A program made the position numbers and the translations under genes. A stretch of DNA of 21,756 nt, taken from assembly GCA_015499985.1 (NCBI GenBank), contig JAAAUF010000600.1, forward strand, positions 1-21,756, given 5' to 3'. This document shows positions 9,218-19,736 of this stretch, piece after piece. Every line of letters starts with the position of its first letter. The first letter of the stretch is position 1. This DNA is from Haplosporangium gracile. Its lineage: Eukaryota > Mortierellomycota > Mortierellomycetes > Mortierellales > Mortierellaceae. The notes below the pieces were generated by a model, which had not been told where the DNA came from, did not search any database, and saw only the letters and a program-made list of their open reading frames with translations.

Positions 9218-10371
9218 TCCCCGAAGCAAAAAGCAAAATTTCACTCTCTCGTTTGTTTCTTACTACTTACTTGTAACTACTACAACCTCTTTACTCTTAC
9301 ATCTAATCCTACTCCTACTTCTATTCCATCTTCCTCCACCCTTCCACTCTCTCTGTTTACTCACGCATACATCTCTCTTTCCCTTCGTTTTCTTTCTCTA
9401 CTCTTGTATATTTACCACCTTGCCTCACCATCCTACCCTCTCTTGCTCACTTTTTCCATACACATACGTATACCCCTTCACTTTGCTCCTTGTTCTCTTC
9501 TCCCTCGAAAATCCTTCCTTTTAAGTCCTTTGCATACCATTCACCATTCCTCTTACCCTATTATTTTACTGCCCTTGATCGCTCTCGATTCCAATCCTTT
9601 TTTTTGTTCCTCATCCTCTACAACTGACTTCGTTTACACCATTTGTTACTATTCACCCACCCCTTGAACATTCTTATTCTTTTTCTCTCTCTGCTTTACC
9701 TCTTACGGTACTCTCTTTTTTTCTCTCTCTCTGTTGTTTGTTTGCCGATCTTCTCTTTGACGCCACACATACACGTACCTCCTCAGTTTTCTTCTATTCT
9801 TTTTCTTCTTGTCCCTTCTTCCCTCACTCCTCCTTCCCATCCTTCCTCCCCCCCATTTTCTCGTTCCCGTTCTGTTCCTGCCCCTTCCTTCTTCCCAGCT
9901 TCTGCTCTCACTCCTTGTCTCCTCATTTTTTCTCATCCAACATTTGTAACTGAGAGAGAAAAAATATCTCATCCCCACGTTTGAAACCCACCCACCCAAC
10001 CCTCTCTTTCTCCTTGATTGACAATTGACGCTCAAAGGCAGAAACAAAAACAAGGGAGCTTTCTTTCTAAACAGGTATAGTATGGCTCATATGAACTCTT
10101 GTGCAACAACCAGAACAGAACGCATGTCCCATAATTATCCTTTCTTGGAGTGAGAATATTTTTTCTAAATGACCGATCCGTATTTAACAATTCTTTTTCT
10201 TTTCTCTTCGTCTTTTCAAACTACCACTACCCCCACCTCAGCCCCAGCACAACACGCTTCTCAGAAACGCGTCTTCAATACGAATCCTTCAGCGCAATAA
10301 ATAACCACCTTCGACGCTACAACCGCCCCTCTCTCTCTTCCACACGCTTGTCTCCTACACATACCTAAGCG
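9218..10371 (+). promoter_or_regulatory. Long pyrimidine-rich, ATG-free 5' leader
   Basis: The plus strand is strongly CT-rich to about 9950 and has no ATG between 9218 and 10081, nor between 10242 and the start codon at 10372. The only ATGs in the interval (10082, 10091, 10124, 10169) lie inside a predicted GT-AG intron at 10075-10241. A spliced leader of nearly 1 kb would therefore be free of upstream start codons, as expected if selection keeps it so. An ACGCGT (MluI cell-cycle box type) occurs at 10267-10272. Confidence 0.55.
10075..10241 (+). other. Predicted intron in the 5' leader
   Basis: The donor is ACAG|GTATAG and the acceptor is CCACCTCAG|CCCC after a pyrimidine-rich stretch. The length of 167 nt is longer than, but comparable with, the coding introns in this window. 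It contains all four leader ATGs, which is the main support. An alternative acceptor CCCAG lies 5 nt further on. Confidence 0.5.
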
Positions 10372-12597
10372 ATGACAACAACCCTTGGCATCGATTTCCC
10401 TCTTTCACATATGACTTCTCGACCCTTCTCAGAACCATTCCCATACCCCGGAGACAGCAACGGCTCTGACCCTGTTAAACAACAGCAACTCACGCCTGAG
10501 CACCTTTACCAGACCTCATCGTTGTCGTCGTCCAAGTATACCGCGGCCGCGTTTGTTGCTTCTTCAGCTGACCTAGGAGTTTCTGATATTGATCCGATGT
10601 ACAATATGGCCCGACCAGAAGATCTTCTCGACTCTCTCCACCATCATCTCCAATTACAACAACAACAACACCAACAACAACCAAATCATCACCATCAACA
10701 ACAGCGACTTCGACAGCAATGCTTTCAGTCATCCGTCGACCCCACACAGGATCTGAACCTCTTGTCGTCAGCCTTTGGTCCTTGTTCTGTCCCATCCACA
10801 CCATCATCACCATCTGCAATAACTCCTATGACCACAACAACAGAAGCAACAACGTCAACCTATCTCTCGTTTCTACCTTCGTTCTCTTCGCTGCCTCCCT
10901 CTCCTACTACTCTTACTCCTGGCATTTCGTGCTTCCCTTCCCCTCCATCGTCTGCCACTGGAGATGAAGATGGTCCTCGTTACTTCATCGACCCCACTTC
11001 CACATCGTCGTACGGTGGTCTAGTGATGATGGAGAATCGTCGATCTATGCCTCCCGGCCACGTCCACTCCTCCTCTTCAGTCTCCTGCTCTTCGGCCTCG
11101 TCCTCCTTGGTCTCTTCCCCCATCTCGGCCCACTTTGACGAGTCGGCGGCAATGCTGCCCGCTATCACGGCATGCGCGAGCTGCAAGCGGTCTCATATCA
11201 AATGTGATAGTGGTCGACCGTGCCAGAACTGTCGCAAACACCCATCCAAGGCCTTGACCTGTCGAGACGCGACACCCAAGCCTCGGGGTCGACCAAAGGG
11301 TGGTAGCAAGGCTGCTGCTGAGGCCATTTTGCTTGCTAAACTGTACCAGCAGCAGCACGAGGAGCAGCAGTTGTACCTTCAAGAACAACTCCGTCGTCAT
11401 CACCGGCACCAGCAGCAGCCTGGCTATGTCCCTCGTCTGCGAGTCATGTATTCCCCTCAGCAGCCCGTCAGATCGACCTACCAGGCCGGTGGTGCCACTG
11501 TCTCACTTCAGCACCAGTATTTGAGTTCCCAAGGCTCTCCTCAAAGCATGTCCTTGGATTACCAGCACGCTCATTCTCGGAGCTCCCCCGCCTCCCCGGC
11601 GCCTTTGGAGCATCGTGTCATCCGCCTTGGACGCCGCCCCTCGCTGCCCGTCAGGAATCACCCTTACGCGCTGCACAGCAACCGCAGCGCTTATCCATCC
11701 GCGTCGTCGTCTCCTTTTATTCCGTCTCAAGACATCTCGTCGTCCAGCCATATGAACATGACGGCCATGGGTGCAGATGCTTGGCCAAACACTTTTTCAG
11801 GCTTCTCGGCGTCCTTGCCTCCCTCGTCCTCATCAAATTTGGGTTTGGCATCCATGGCACAGGAGTTCTCCCATCCCTCCTTGATCGGCTCTCCCAATGG
11901 CAGCAGAAGTGTCGTCTTAGCTCATCATCAGGGACTTGCTCCAATGTCCCTCATGCAGCAGCAACAACAACAACACCGTGTTGCTGCAGCTCCCCTGACC
12001 CTGGGAGGTACTCCCTCTCGTCCGACCTCGATCATGGAGAACAACAGCAATGACCCACCAGCCTGGCTTGCTTCCCAGATGCTGCAACAGAGCCTCCCAC
12101 CTTCCTCCTCCTCGATGCCATTGGTCTCAAGTGCATCTTTGGTTGCAGTTTCGTCGTCCCCAGCAGTGTCTCCGTGCCCGTCGACGGTCTCAACCTTTTC
12201 TTCAGCCTCGACGACGACACAGCTGATTACATTCAAGCAGAGCCAACATGCATTGTCTGAGGAACGCGAGATGATCAAGGAGGAGGAGGAGAACCTGCGT
12301 ATTGGTGGTGGCATGGGTATCGGTTTTCATCCCATTGGTCACCACGACCATGACTTCGAGGAGGAGATTGATCCAAAAGAGGAGCAGGAGTCGGAAGAGC
12401 AAGGTCGTCGCAGGATAGAGGCCATGCTACAGCAACAGCAGCATGAGATGCAGGTTGAGCTCCAGTTCCTTCAGCAGCGGCAGCAGCAGCTGAAGCACGA
12501 GCAGGTCCAGCGAGAGCAGACTCTTGTCCGTCTCAACCTGCAGAAGCAGCGAAAGCTCCACCTTCGTCAGCATCCTTATTCTCAACCCCAGCAGTAG
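10372..12597 (+). CDS. Zn2Cys6 transcription factor with AT-hook
   Basis: This 741-residue single-exon protein is probably a nuclear DNA-binding regulator. A fungal Zn(II)2Cys6 binuclear cluster sits in the middle rather than at the N-terminus: C268, C271, C278, C284, C287 and C297, spacing C-X2-C-X6-C-X5-C-X2-C-X9-C. An AT-hook core (PRGRPKGG, about 304-311) follows at once, so the protein may grip major and minor groove together. The rest is low complexity: His/Gln-rich (about 90-117), Ser/Pro/Thr-rich (140-250 and 390-640), and a Glu- then Gln-rich coiled-coil-like C-terminus (about 640-735). IKEE near 636 fits a SUMO site. I see no fungal-specific transcription factor middle domain, so its target class is unknown. 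ATG 10372 is chosen because it is the first after an ATG-free leader. The neighbour downstream converges on it. Confidence 0.9.
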   Translation: MTTTLGIDFPLSHMTSRPFSEPFPYPGDSNGSDPVKQQQLTPEHLYQTSSLSSSKYTAAAFVASSADLGVSDIDPMYNMARPEDLLDSLHHHLQLQQQQHQQQPNHHHQQQRLRQQCFQSSVDPTQDLNLLSSAFGPCSVPSTPSSPSAITPMTTTTEATTSTYLSFLPSFSSLPPSPTTLTPGISCFPSPPSSATGDEDGPRYFIDPTSTSSYGGLVMMENRRSMPPGHVHSSSSVSCSSASSSLVSSPISAHFDESAAMLPAITACASCKRSHIKCDSGRPCQNCRKHPSKALTCRDATPKPRGRPKGGSKAAAEAILLAKLYQQQHEEQQLYLQEQLRRHHRHQQQPGYVPRLRVMYSPQQPVRSTYQAGGATVSLQHQYLSSQGSPQSMSLDYQHAHSRSSPASPAPLEHRVIRLGRRPSLPVRNHPYALHSNRSAYPSASSSPFIPSQDISSSSHMNMTAMGADAWPNTFSGFSASLPPSSSSNLGLASMAQEFSHPSLIGSPNGSRSVVLAHHQGLAPMSLMQQQQQQHRVAAAPLTLGGTPSRPTSIMENNSNDPPAWLASQMLQQSLPPSSSSMPLVSSASLVAVSSSPAVSPCPSTVSTFSSASTTTQLITFKQSQHALSEEREMIKEEEENLRIGGGMGIGFHPIGHHDHDFEEEIDPKEEQESEEQGRRRIEAMLQQQQHEMQVELQFLQQRQQQLKHEQVQREQTLVRLNLQKQRKLHLRQHPYSQPQQ

Positions 12598-12923
12598 AAT
12601 GGACCAGGCCCTGTCCCACTTTTCTAAGCCCGCTTTTCCATTATGCCTTATTTTTTCGTTCGTGTTTCTTATAAATCATAATTTTTTTTATTTTTTTTCG
12701 TAATAGTCGTTTCTTTGTACAGCAACCCCACCCTTGTTCAATCCAACCATTGACGCCAATGGATCTCAGTTTTTAGTACCCCTTGTAGTTAGTCACTTCT
12801 AATTGATCACAAACACAAACAACACATTCGTACATATCTTTTATCTCCATTTCGCATACAAACAAATACAAGCATGCAAGCACATACTTCCATCCACATA
12901 CCTTCTTTAACCATTTTAAAAAG

Positions 12924-12952
12924 AATAAAATACAAAAATAAAATAAAATAAA
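12924..12952 (+). terminator. Polyadenylation signals, plus strand
   Basis: AATAAA occurs at 12924-12929, then overlapping AAATAAAATAAAATAAA to about 12952. These lie about 330 nt after the stop of the Zn2Cys6 gene and are the best candidates for its poly(A) signal. Confidence 0.4.
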
Positions 12953-13072
12953 GTAACAGGATATGCATGTACTTTTGAGAAAAATCTGATTCGAGATTGT
13001 TCCTGTGTTCATTTGTTGCATAGTTGGTAAGATATCCTTCTTTGCAAATTCATGATGATCCCTCCACTACTA

Positions 13073-13078
13073 TTTATT
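13073..13078 (-). terminator. Polyadenylation signal of the FHIP gene
   Basis: AATAAA on the minus strand lies 45 nt beyond the FHIP stop codon. Confidence 0.45.
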
Positions 13079-13122
13079 TTTGTCTTTTCTGTCCCTGTCC
13101 TTGAAAAAAAAAAAAAAATTCT

Positions 13123-16100
13123 TTAAAGGAAACGAACCTTGTCGATTCCCATCCCCTTTCGGACCTGCGCAACCGCAACAACCTCCTTGACAACTTCCTC
13201 CAAGATCACAACGTTCGTCAACAACTGGCTCAACGACACTAATTGCTCCTGTTGCTGCTGCTGCTGTTGAGGCACCCCGCGTTTCTGGTTAGCAACTGCA
13301 GGCGACTGTAGCAACTGACTAGAACTGCCCAACATTCCCTTATTTCCTCCCAAAACACGTTTCTGCTGCTGTTGTTGCTGCTGAAGTTTCTGTTGCTGAC
13401 GGAGTTGCTTACGTCGACGCCGACGCGCGTCTTGGGAAGGCTCCTGAAGATCAGAATTGACTTCCCTATCGGCTTCGTCCGTGTCATCATCCTCATCATC
13501 ATTGCTATCGCTGCTGTCATCGTCAGAACTGTCGCTACCATCGTCACTGCTATCACTCAGCTCAGCCTCAATATCCAGCGTCGTCTCGGCCTCGCTGTCA
13601 GAGTCATTTACGAACCCGTCCGGGAAGAGGGGCTTAATCATCATAGTCTCCATCACCTTGGCCAGCGTGCTGTTTGTACCAAAGTTTCTGAGTTGAGACT
13701 GCGACATGGACAGGTTGGTCTGGTGGTGATGAGGATAGTTCCCGAGGAGTGTGGACGGGACAGGGACAGATGGAGCAGAGGTGGCCATGTTAGGCAAGGA
13801 CGATCCTCCACCGACTTTAGTCAGATTGGTCGCGCTGGTTGGAGTAGGAGCCCAGAGTGCCTTTGGTTGTGATAGAGGGACGGGCGATAATGTCCTTGGA
13901 GGACCTGCGGTCGTCGCCGATGTTGGCTGCGAAGGGGCAGACAATGGCGAAGGACAAGCCAACTGACTATCAACCTCTAGCGTAGGAACCGAAGGCAGTC
14001 GCGGTCCAGAAGTCGCAAGCGGACTGTTCGATTTAAAGTTACGTTTACCAACACCGGGCGGGATCAAGAACGACATGTTGGAAGGAGTCGACATTAGACT
14101 GGACGGAGAGCTACTCTTTCTCGCGCGGGGGGAGCCGATCTTGACCATCGAGACCGGGTTGGACAGTCCACTTCCTTGAACAGGCGTTTTGGAGTTGGCA
14201 CGTTGCGGCGCTGGAGAAGTCACCCTCGACCCAGCACCGGATTGTCCACCATTGCCGAGATATCTGGGGCTCGTAGAACCGCCAGCTGCATGGGGCAGGC
14301 TGCTGGTCGAGACGCTCGGTGTCAAGGGACGTCCTCCACTTCCCAAGAGATCGCTCGAGGATCCTCCAAAGAACGATTCGCTGGATGTAAACATGTTGTA
14401 TCCAGACTGATGCGACGACAAGTTGCCATGTGACTGGTCGAACGATGATGGCCCTGTACCTCCCAACAGACTTCCAGGACTATTTGTCGCCATCATTGCC
14501 GCAGAGGTTGTCGTTGACTCGATGGTAGTGGCCAGGAGCGTTCGTCGTCGGTCATCAAGGTACTCGTCAAAGCCATCGATCTCACTTCGGTAATAATCCA
14601 CCTGTTGAGTGAGGGTCCTGAGCATGGTAAAGAACGGCGGGAAGGACTTAAAGGATGGTGGACCCGATGTCATCGCAAACTCCATGCCAGCTCTGGTCGA
14701 GTTCCGAGTGAGATAGGAGGGAAGAGTCTCTTCATCGTCACTGTCGTTCAACGTAGTCGTGTCGAGTTCAGAGTCGATGAGATGTAGACCCTGAGAGTCG
14801 CCACTGTCAGAGTCTTCCTCAGAACCACGATCCTCATCGAGTCTCTTGACATCGCTGGACTTGAAGAGAAGCCATCCTTCCAGAGACCGGCACGGACAGA
14901 CCGCGAGGGAAGTGATCACTCCGGTGAGGGCCAGGTTCAGCTCGACTGTATGCGCAAAGAAATGAGATAAGGTACCCAGGAGGATCTGCAACAAAGGATC
15001 TGAAGGAAGGAGACGGTGCATCGGGACTGGGTGACGAGATCCATGAGATTGTCCTCCTGCAAGGCCAAAAGCAGCCGCCTCTCCAGCCTTCTTCAAACTC
15101 TGCGCAACTGCTTCAGCCGTCAGATCCTCCGTCATCTCGTTCGTTCGGTTGCCGTACTTGGTGCTCCTACGCCGCTGCTTCTTGAGCTCCGCTTCCGAAG
15201 CCGAGCTTCCGGTAGTCTTTTGAACCTCGGCCGTCTTGTTGCCATCCGTCAGACATTGATGCTGCTCGATCGATCCCTCGGCATCTCGGAGGTAGGACTC
15301 GTATCCACAGCAAAAGATCTCCTGAGTGTTCCCGGGGTTGATGGTCGCAATGAGTCCAAAGAAGAGGTCGAGCTCGTGGGCGTGGTGGTTAATGAGAGGT
15401 ACGCTCCTGTATGGGTGCTGACCAGGCATGTCCAGGGCTTCGGTAAGAGAGTTTGCACAATTATCGGGCTGGATACTGAGTAGCTTGAGAGAGTACTTGC
15501 AGTGCCGAGTGATTACTGTGCTCAACAACTTGAGCGTCGCAATGACGGTGGGCTGCGATCGAGACTTGAGTCGTGACAGGACAAGGTCCTTGAGCGTGAA
15601 TCGACCAGTCGCCATAAAGTAAGGCGAAGTTGCCTGTGGGTTCTGTACTTCAGCAAAGGCGTCTGTGTCCTCAAGGACCTTGGCCCTTGTATCCTCCTCC
15701 TCCTCTGAGGCCATTAGGAATCCAACAACCTGGTCGACCAGAGCCTCATGCTCAAGTGCCTGTAGGATCAAGTCGATGTAGCTGATAACGGCGACCGAGC
15801 TTCCATCTGTGTCGGAGCATTCTAGGATCGATGGGTAGAGAATGTTCTCCAAAAACACCGTCTTGAACGACGCCAAGAGCGTGGTGGCAATCTCGGCGTT
15901 GGGACAACGCATGAGGACATCTTGACAAAACTCGAGGACTCTCAGGAACGCATCCAACCTGGACTGGAAATCCTTGGATGTCGAGAGCTCAGTGTTGGCT
16001 CTCCTCGATGGTTTAGGTTCCGGTGGTGGTGATGTTGTGCTACTGGTGGTCAGATTGTTGGGATCGGTCTTAACAATCAGCTTGCGAGGGAGCTGCGAGT

Positions 16101-17229
16101 ACAATGCTCCAACACCCGCCGTGAGATACGATGAGAACTCCGAATCGAGGATGTACTCGCCCAAAGACCCAGTCGCCAACTCCATCAAGAACAAGAGTCC
16201 CGTCCTTGCAAAGTCACCCGACTTGCCCTCTCGATGCACAAACTTGGACAGATATGTAAATAGCAGAAACTCGTAGTCTCGCTTCGGCTCTTGATGGTTC
16301 TCATGTCCCTGGAGACTGGCAGCGGTCATACTCCTGGCAAGGCGACCCGGCCGAACAAGGGGTTCCTCTGAATCGTCCTCCTCGTTTTTTTCCTTGAACG
16401 AGATTGTGTCTGCCTTTTGGTCAAGTGTCGAAGCTGAGGAGCTAGTGGGTGCGTCATCCTCCATCGACGACAGCGCCAGACTCGACCGACGACTGATACT
16501 TCTCAAAAGCGCCATAGTCTCCTTGTTCTTCTGCAACCTCCTCGCCGACACCCTCTCAGGTACGGTAAGCCACTGTCGGTCGTAGAAGAAAATATTCAGC
16601 AACTCTGGGTATCCATGGATCTTGGAGCAGAGGATATACATCAGATCGACCAGGTCCTCATGGTAGTCCTCGTTCTCCTCAAATTCAGTCCCGGGTCCGC
16701 AGCACATTCGTAAAAGTTTGACGGTGGGCTTGTGGACAGAGTTGTGGACCAAGAACTGGTCGTCCAACAGGTTGATCATCCCTGCAAACGTGCGTATAGT
16801 CTCGCCTGTCAAACCCTTGGGCTGGTCCTTCTCGGCCAGGCTGACCAGCTTGCCAAGGACATTGTGCTTGAGGAGGTATTCCATACAGACGCCCGTTGTC
16901 CCTGTGGCATCGTCCAGCCGCGACTCTTCATCCACAAGGAGGTCGACCATGTGCTTCAGACGGACAGGGATATCTGTCTGTTGGATAGACACGTTTCGCT
17001 TCTCTGCCGTCGAAATCGCAGTCTAAGGTTATGGTGCACAAAAGAAAAGACATTATTTTAGGTTATTTCCCGTTGTTCTGACTGGCTGGACATAGTAAGA
17101 CAAACAGATATATACCTGGATAGAAAGCCAGCCATTGTTAAACCGCGTCAGCTGCAAGGCACTACTGGGCTGGGCCTTGGGCGTGGTCATAATGGTCTTT
17201 TTCAATTTGTTCCAAAAACTCGAGTCCAT
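13123..17229 (-). CDS. FHIP: FHIP-family protein (RAI16-like), FTS-Hook-FHIP complex
   Basis: FHIP proteins join FTS and Hook to link early endosomes to dynein. Two exons fit: 17229-17116 (38 codons) and 17022-13123, with a 93-nt intron (GTATAT...CTTAG, phase 0), giving 1337 residues. Family features are the N-terminal Trp-containing helix, TDIPVRLKHMVDLLVDEE (about 54-71), a CMEYLLKHNVLGKL block, HNSVHKPTVKLLR (about 131-143), LCSKIHGYPELLNIFF, and FLLFTYLSKFVHREGKSGD (about 290-308). The last 33 residues (LLTNVVILEEVVKEV onward) match the conserved FHIP C-terminus in pattern. Between lie Ser/Pro-rich sequence, a Ser/Asp acidic run (about 1177-1228) and two poly-Gln runs (about 1236-1258, 1290-1296). 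Start chosen because exon 2 alone lacks an ATG before the conserved block. No domain search was possible; family call is from motif recall. Confidence 0.88.
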
Positions 17230-17246
17230 CTTGACTGGCCGTTATG

Positions 17247-17568
17247 CTGTCGAGCGAAGAAGGAGGAGTGAGGAATAACAAAGAAGGAACGCAGTGGTGT
17301 GGAATTGAGTAGTGGCGTGTTGGAGAAGAGGAAGGGAGGTGGGAAGGCTAATTAAAGTGAGAATGCGGAATTGAATGCACAAGGGATGAGGGATGTGTAC
17401 GCGAAAGTGTATGAGAGGGAAGGAGAAGTTGAAGGAAGGGAGCGAGAGAAGAAAGGGAATGGGAGAGAAGCAACAAAAACGAAGAAAGAAGAAGAAGAAG
17501 AAGAAGAAAAAAAAAGGAGAAAAGGCGCAAAAAGGGACAGGAAAATAAGACGAAAAGTATGAGCTTAC
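17247..17568 (-). other. Candidate intron in the FHIP 5' leader
   Basis: On the minus strand a strong donor, GGCTG|GTAAGC, begins at 17568. A textbook acceptor, a CT-rich tract ending CTCGACAG, ends at 17247, 17 nt before the start codon. The length would be 322 nt, longer than the coding introns. If transcription begins beyond 17591, the first exon carries an upstream ATG at 17591-17589 that overlaps the FHIP start out of frame after splicing. Confidence 0.4.
17481..17515 (+). repeat. GAA trinucleotide microsatellite
   Basis: About eight GAA units followed by an A-run. On the transcribed minus strand this is a CTT tract in the FHIP leader, inside the candidate leader intron. Confidence 0.8.
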
Positions 17569-17590
17569 CAGCCAGCCAGCCAGCCAGCCA
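17568..17590 (+). repeat. CCAG tetranucleotide microsatellite at a splice donor
   Basis: Five CCAG units plus CCA. On the minus strand it reads TGGC repeats that run straight into the GTAAGC donor of the candidate FHIP leader intron and lie just inside an upstream ATG. Confidence 0.85.
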
Positions 17591-17836
17591 TTGTGAATTT
17601 GGCCTTGCACCCCTCGTTAACTCGGAAATAAAGGGGGCCGATGATCAAGGCACATGCATAGTCAAAAAATATCATCAGGCACTCCTCCTCTTCCTCTTCC
17701 TTCTCCTCCTTGATGTCGCTTCTTTTTTTTCTTCTATTTCTTTTTTCTATGAAAACTATTATTATTCTTATTATTGGTGTTGTCCATGCTACTGCTATCT
17801 ACGGGATCACGTCAGACGGGCTGATGCACATGTATC

Positions 17837-19599
17837 TCAGATCAACGATCCAACAAACCAATTGTCCTCCAGAATCGCAATGCTGCCACCGACCGTCCAG
17901 CCAGTCTCATATCCCTTCAGTTTCTTGGCCAACTTGACCTTGCGGGTCTTGGGAATGCCGTAACCATGCTGGAGGAGTCCATAGATAAACCTCAGATCCA
18001 TACAGATGTTTGCAGACTTGCGGAGCTCCTTCATAGCCTCGGCAGAATCCTGAAACTCAAGGAAGTCATTCTCGTCACCGATGCATACTCGTTCCGTCAG
18101 TTCCTCGATTTCCTCAATCGTCATCTCCTGGGCCAGCGTAGCACTCCCAAGTCTGAAGGGCGCTGTCAGATCGAAAAAGAACGAAAACGCATAAATATCG
18201 TCCTCGGCAGTGGCGTGAAGCGAAGGCTGATAGACCCCGTTGAATGAACAAGGCAACATGTTACACTTCTTGTGCTTGTAAAAAATTGCCTCCACCATGG
18301 CCTTGCACTGGTCCGTTGGGTCCGAAACTCCCACGAGAATAACCTGCTCACCGTCTGCAGTGACAAAGTCCTGTTGAGCGCCGACCGGTAGGCAAGGATG
18401 CGCATACTCCTTGTCACCAAGGCTGACTTCATGCTTAGCGTCCAACGGATTGGCGACGACGTAGTTGTTGATTTGAGAGCGCGCCATGATCAGTCCGTAG
18501 CCGAGGTGAGAGTGTTGGTACAGAACATATTCGTTCCCGTTAAAGTTCATCGGATAGCGGTGCTCTCCTTGTGCGACCGAGTGTCCACTCACGACGCGTG
18601 GCTCAAAAACAACCTGAGTCGAAGCGCCTCCGAGGTCCAAGATCGCCACAGTTGGTTTCTTCTTGAAAGAGTTGAATCGTTCCAGCAGATAGTTGACCGT
18701 CACCCATGCATACACGCCTACGTGTGGAAAAATGAAACCATTCTCAGTTTAAGTATAAAAGTCAATTCGCTAGGATGAACAAGAGAGAAGGAAAAACCAG
18801 CAACGCTTGCATACCTTCGTCTGCGCCATCCATGACAGCGACTCCTTGATCCTTGACGATAGGGAATGGGTACATGGATTCAAGCCTCCTGCGAACAGCC
18901 GCCAGAATCCTCTCTGATTTCTCATCTCCCAAAAGTCGTAATCCTGCAGTAGCCTTGACCGCGACAGGTGTGCTTGAATGAAGATAGGTAGGAACAGTCT
19001 TGAGAGCGAGATCCAAAAGATTATCAAGACTCCTAGCAGCGCCCTCAGAGTCGCCATCGTAAGAAGACAGTCCTGGCTCGACATGTCCAAAGGTATCGCC
19101 CTCCAGCTCAGGTGTAGCGTTGCAGTAGTTGAACTTGTAGACATGGATCCGAGAACCCATTGATCCAGCGTCGACCATGAGCACATACTGGACTAGAGGT
19201 CTTCCTGGGTATGCTTTTGTACAGTGTGTCGATGTGATATTGTTGGGCCATGGTCTCGAAGCATGCAGTCCTATGTGATTTAGAAGAAAGGCTGGGCTGA
19301 CGGTTAGACAACATTCCTGTGACCAATTAATTGACATACGCATTTCCCTTTCCTTTGAGAACTAACCCCTCGAGAACAGGCGCTCGTGGACCTGAGGAAT
19401 AAAGGCACAGAGGGCGGCAAGCAAAATGACTGCAAGCGTCCAGTATGAACGATTCGCCACAAGAAGGTCCATAAACGATCCAGTCGGCCGAGGTTTGCCC
19501 GTCTTGGCTCGGACAGGGTCGTCCTGTGTTGCTGCGTCGAGGATGGGTACGGGGTTTGGAGAATTGGGCTTGGGTATGCTTGCAACGTGCCGCCTTGTT

Positions 19600-19630
<31 letters not shown>

Positions 19631-19736
19631 TGGCAGTAGCGTCAATGGGGTTGGGATCTAAGGATGCAAGGCCGTCCTCTTGGTCGCTGCTGCTGTTCCT
19701 TGAGAGTGGTGCGAATGGTTGGTGTTCCTGGATCAT
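17837..19736 (-). CDS. GDA1: Golgi guanosine diphosphatase (GDA1/CD39 family)
   Basis: GDA1 hydrolyses GDP to GMP in the Golgi lumen, yielding GMP for the antiport that imports GDP-mannose. Three exons fit exactly: 19736-19367, 19270-18815 and 18717-17837, with introns of 96 and 97 nt (GTTAGT...ATAG, GTATGC...GTAG), giving 568 residues. It is a type II membrane protein: Thr-rich cytosolic tail, one membrane helix (SYWTLAVILLAALCAF, about 97-112), then the lumenal catalytic domain. Apyrase conserved regions: ACR1 DAGSMGSR (157-164), ACR2 VAVKATAGLRLLG, ACR3 MDGADEGVYAW (270-280, E275 the expected catalytic Glu), ACR4 DLGGASTQ (303-310), ACR5 WTVGG (about 549-553). Both splice joins rebuild conserved family sequence. 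NIT and NAT at about 134 and 174 are possible N-glycosylation sites. ACR1 has Met161 where Thr or Ser is usual. Yeast Gda1 is somewhat shorter (518). Confidence 0.95.
19596..19631 (+). repeat. Coding TTG/CTG trinucleotide run in GDA1
   Basis: On the coding (minus) strand it reads (ACA)n(GCA)2(ACA)n and encodes Thr5-Ala2-Thr5 in the cytosolic tail of GDA1. Length changes here would stay in frame. Confidence 0.85.

Larger units (their letters stand above)
12598..13122. other. Convergent 3' intergenic region
   Basis: The two genes on either side run towards each other and share these 525 bp for their 3' UTRs. It holds poly-T and poly-A tracts and overlapping AATAAA signals on the plus strand. 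I see no gene in it. Confidence 0.7.
17230..17836 (-). promoter_or_regulatory. Leader and promoter region of the FHIP gene
   Basis: The interval between the GDA1 stop and the FHIP start is 607 bp. On the minus strand it is pyrimidine-rich for about 17250-17560 and ATG-free from 17588 to the start codon. It includes a CTT/GAA microsatellite, a CCAG microsatellite and a plausible leader intron, listed separately. AATAAT-type sequences near 17755-17775 could serve as the 3' end of GDA1. Confidence 0.5.

Noticed and set aside
9215..9667. 150-residue Leu/Ser-rich plus-strand frame beginning after the TATA box
   Set aside because: Its ATG is 7 nt after the TATA element, so it probably lies outside the transcript, and its content is that of translated CT-rich leader.
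13372..13872. Plus-strand frames antisense to the FHIP gene, including a Ser-rich one
   Set aside because: Mirror of the acidic Ser/Asp and poly-Gln codons of FHIP; no independent coding support.
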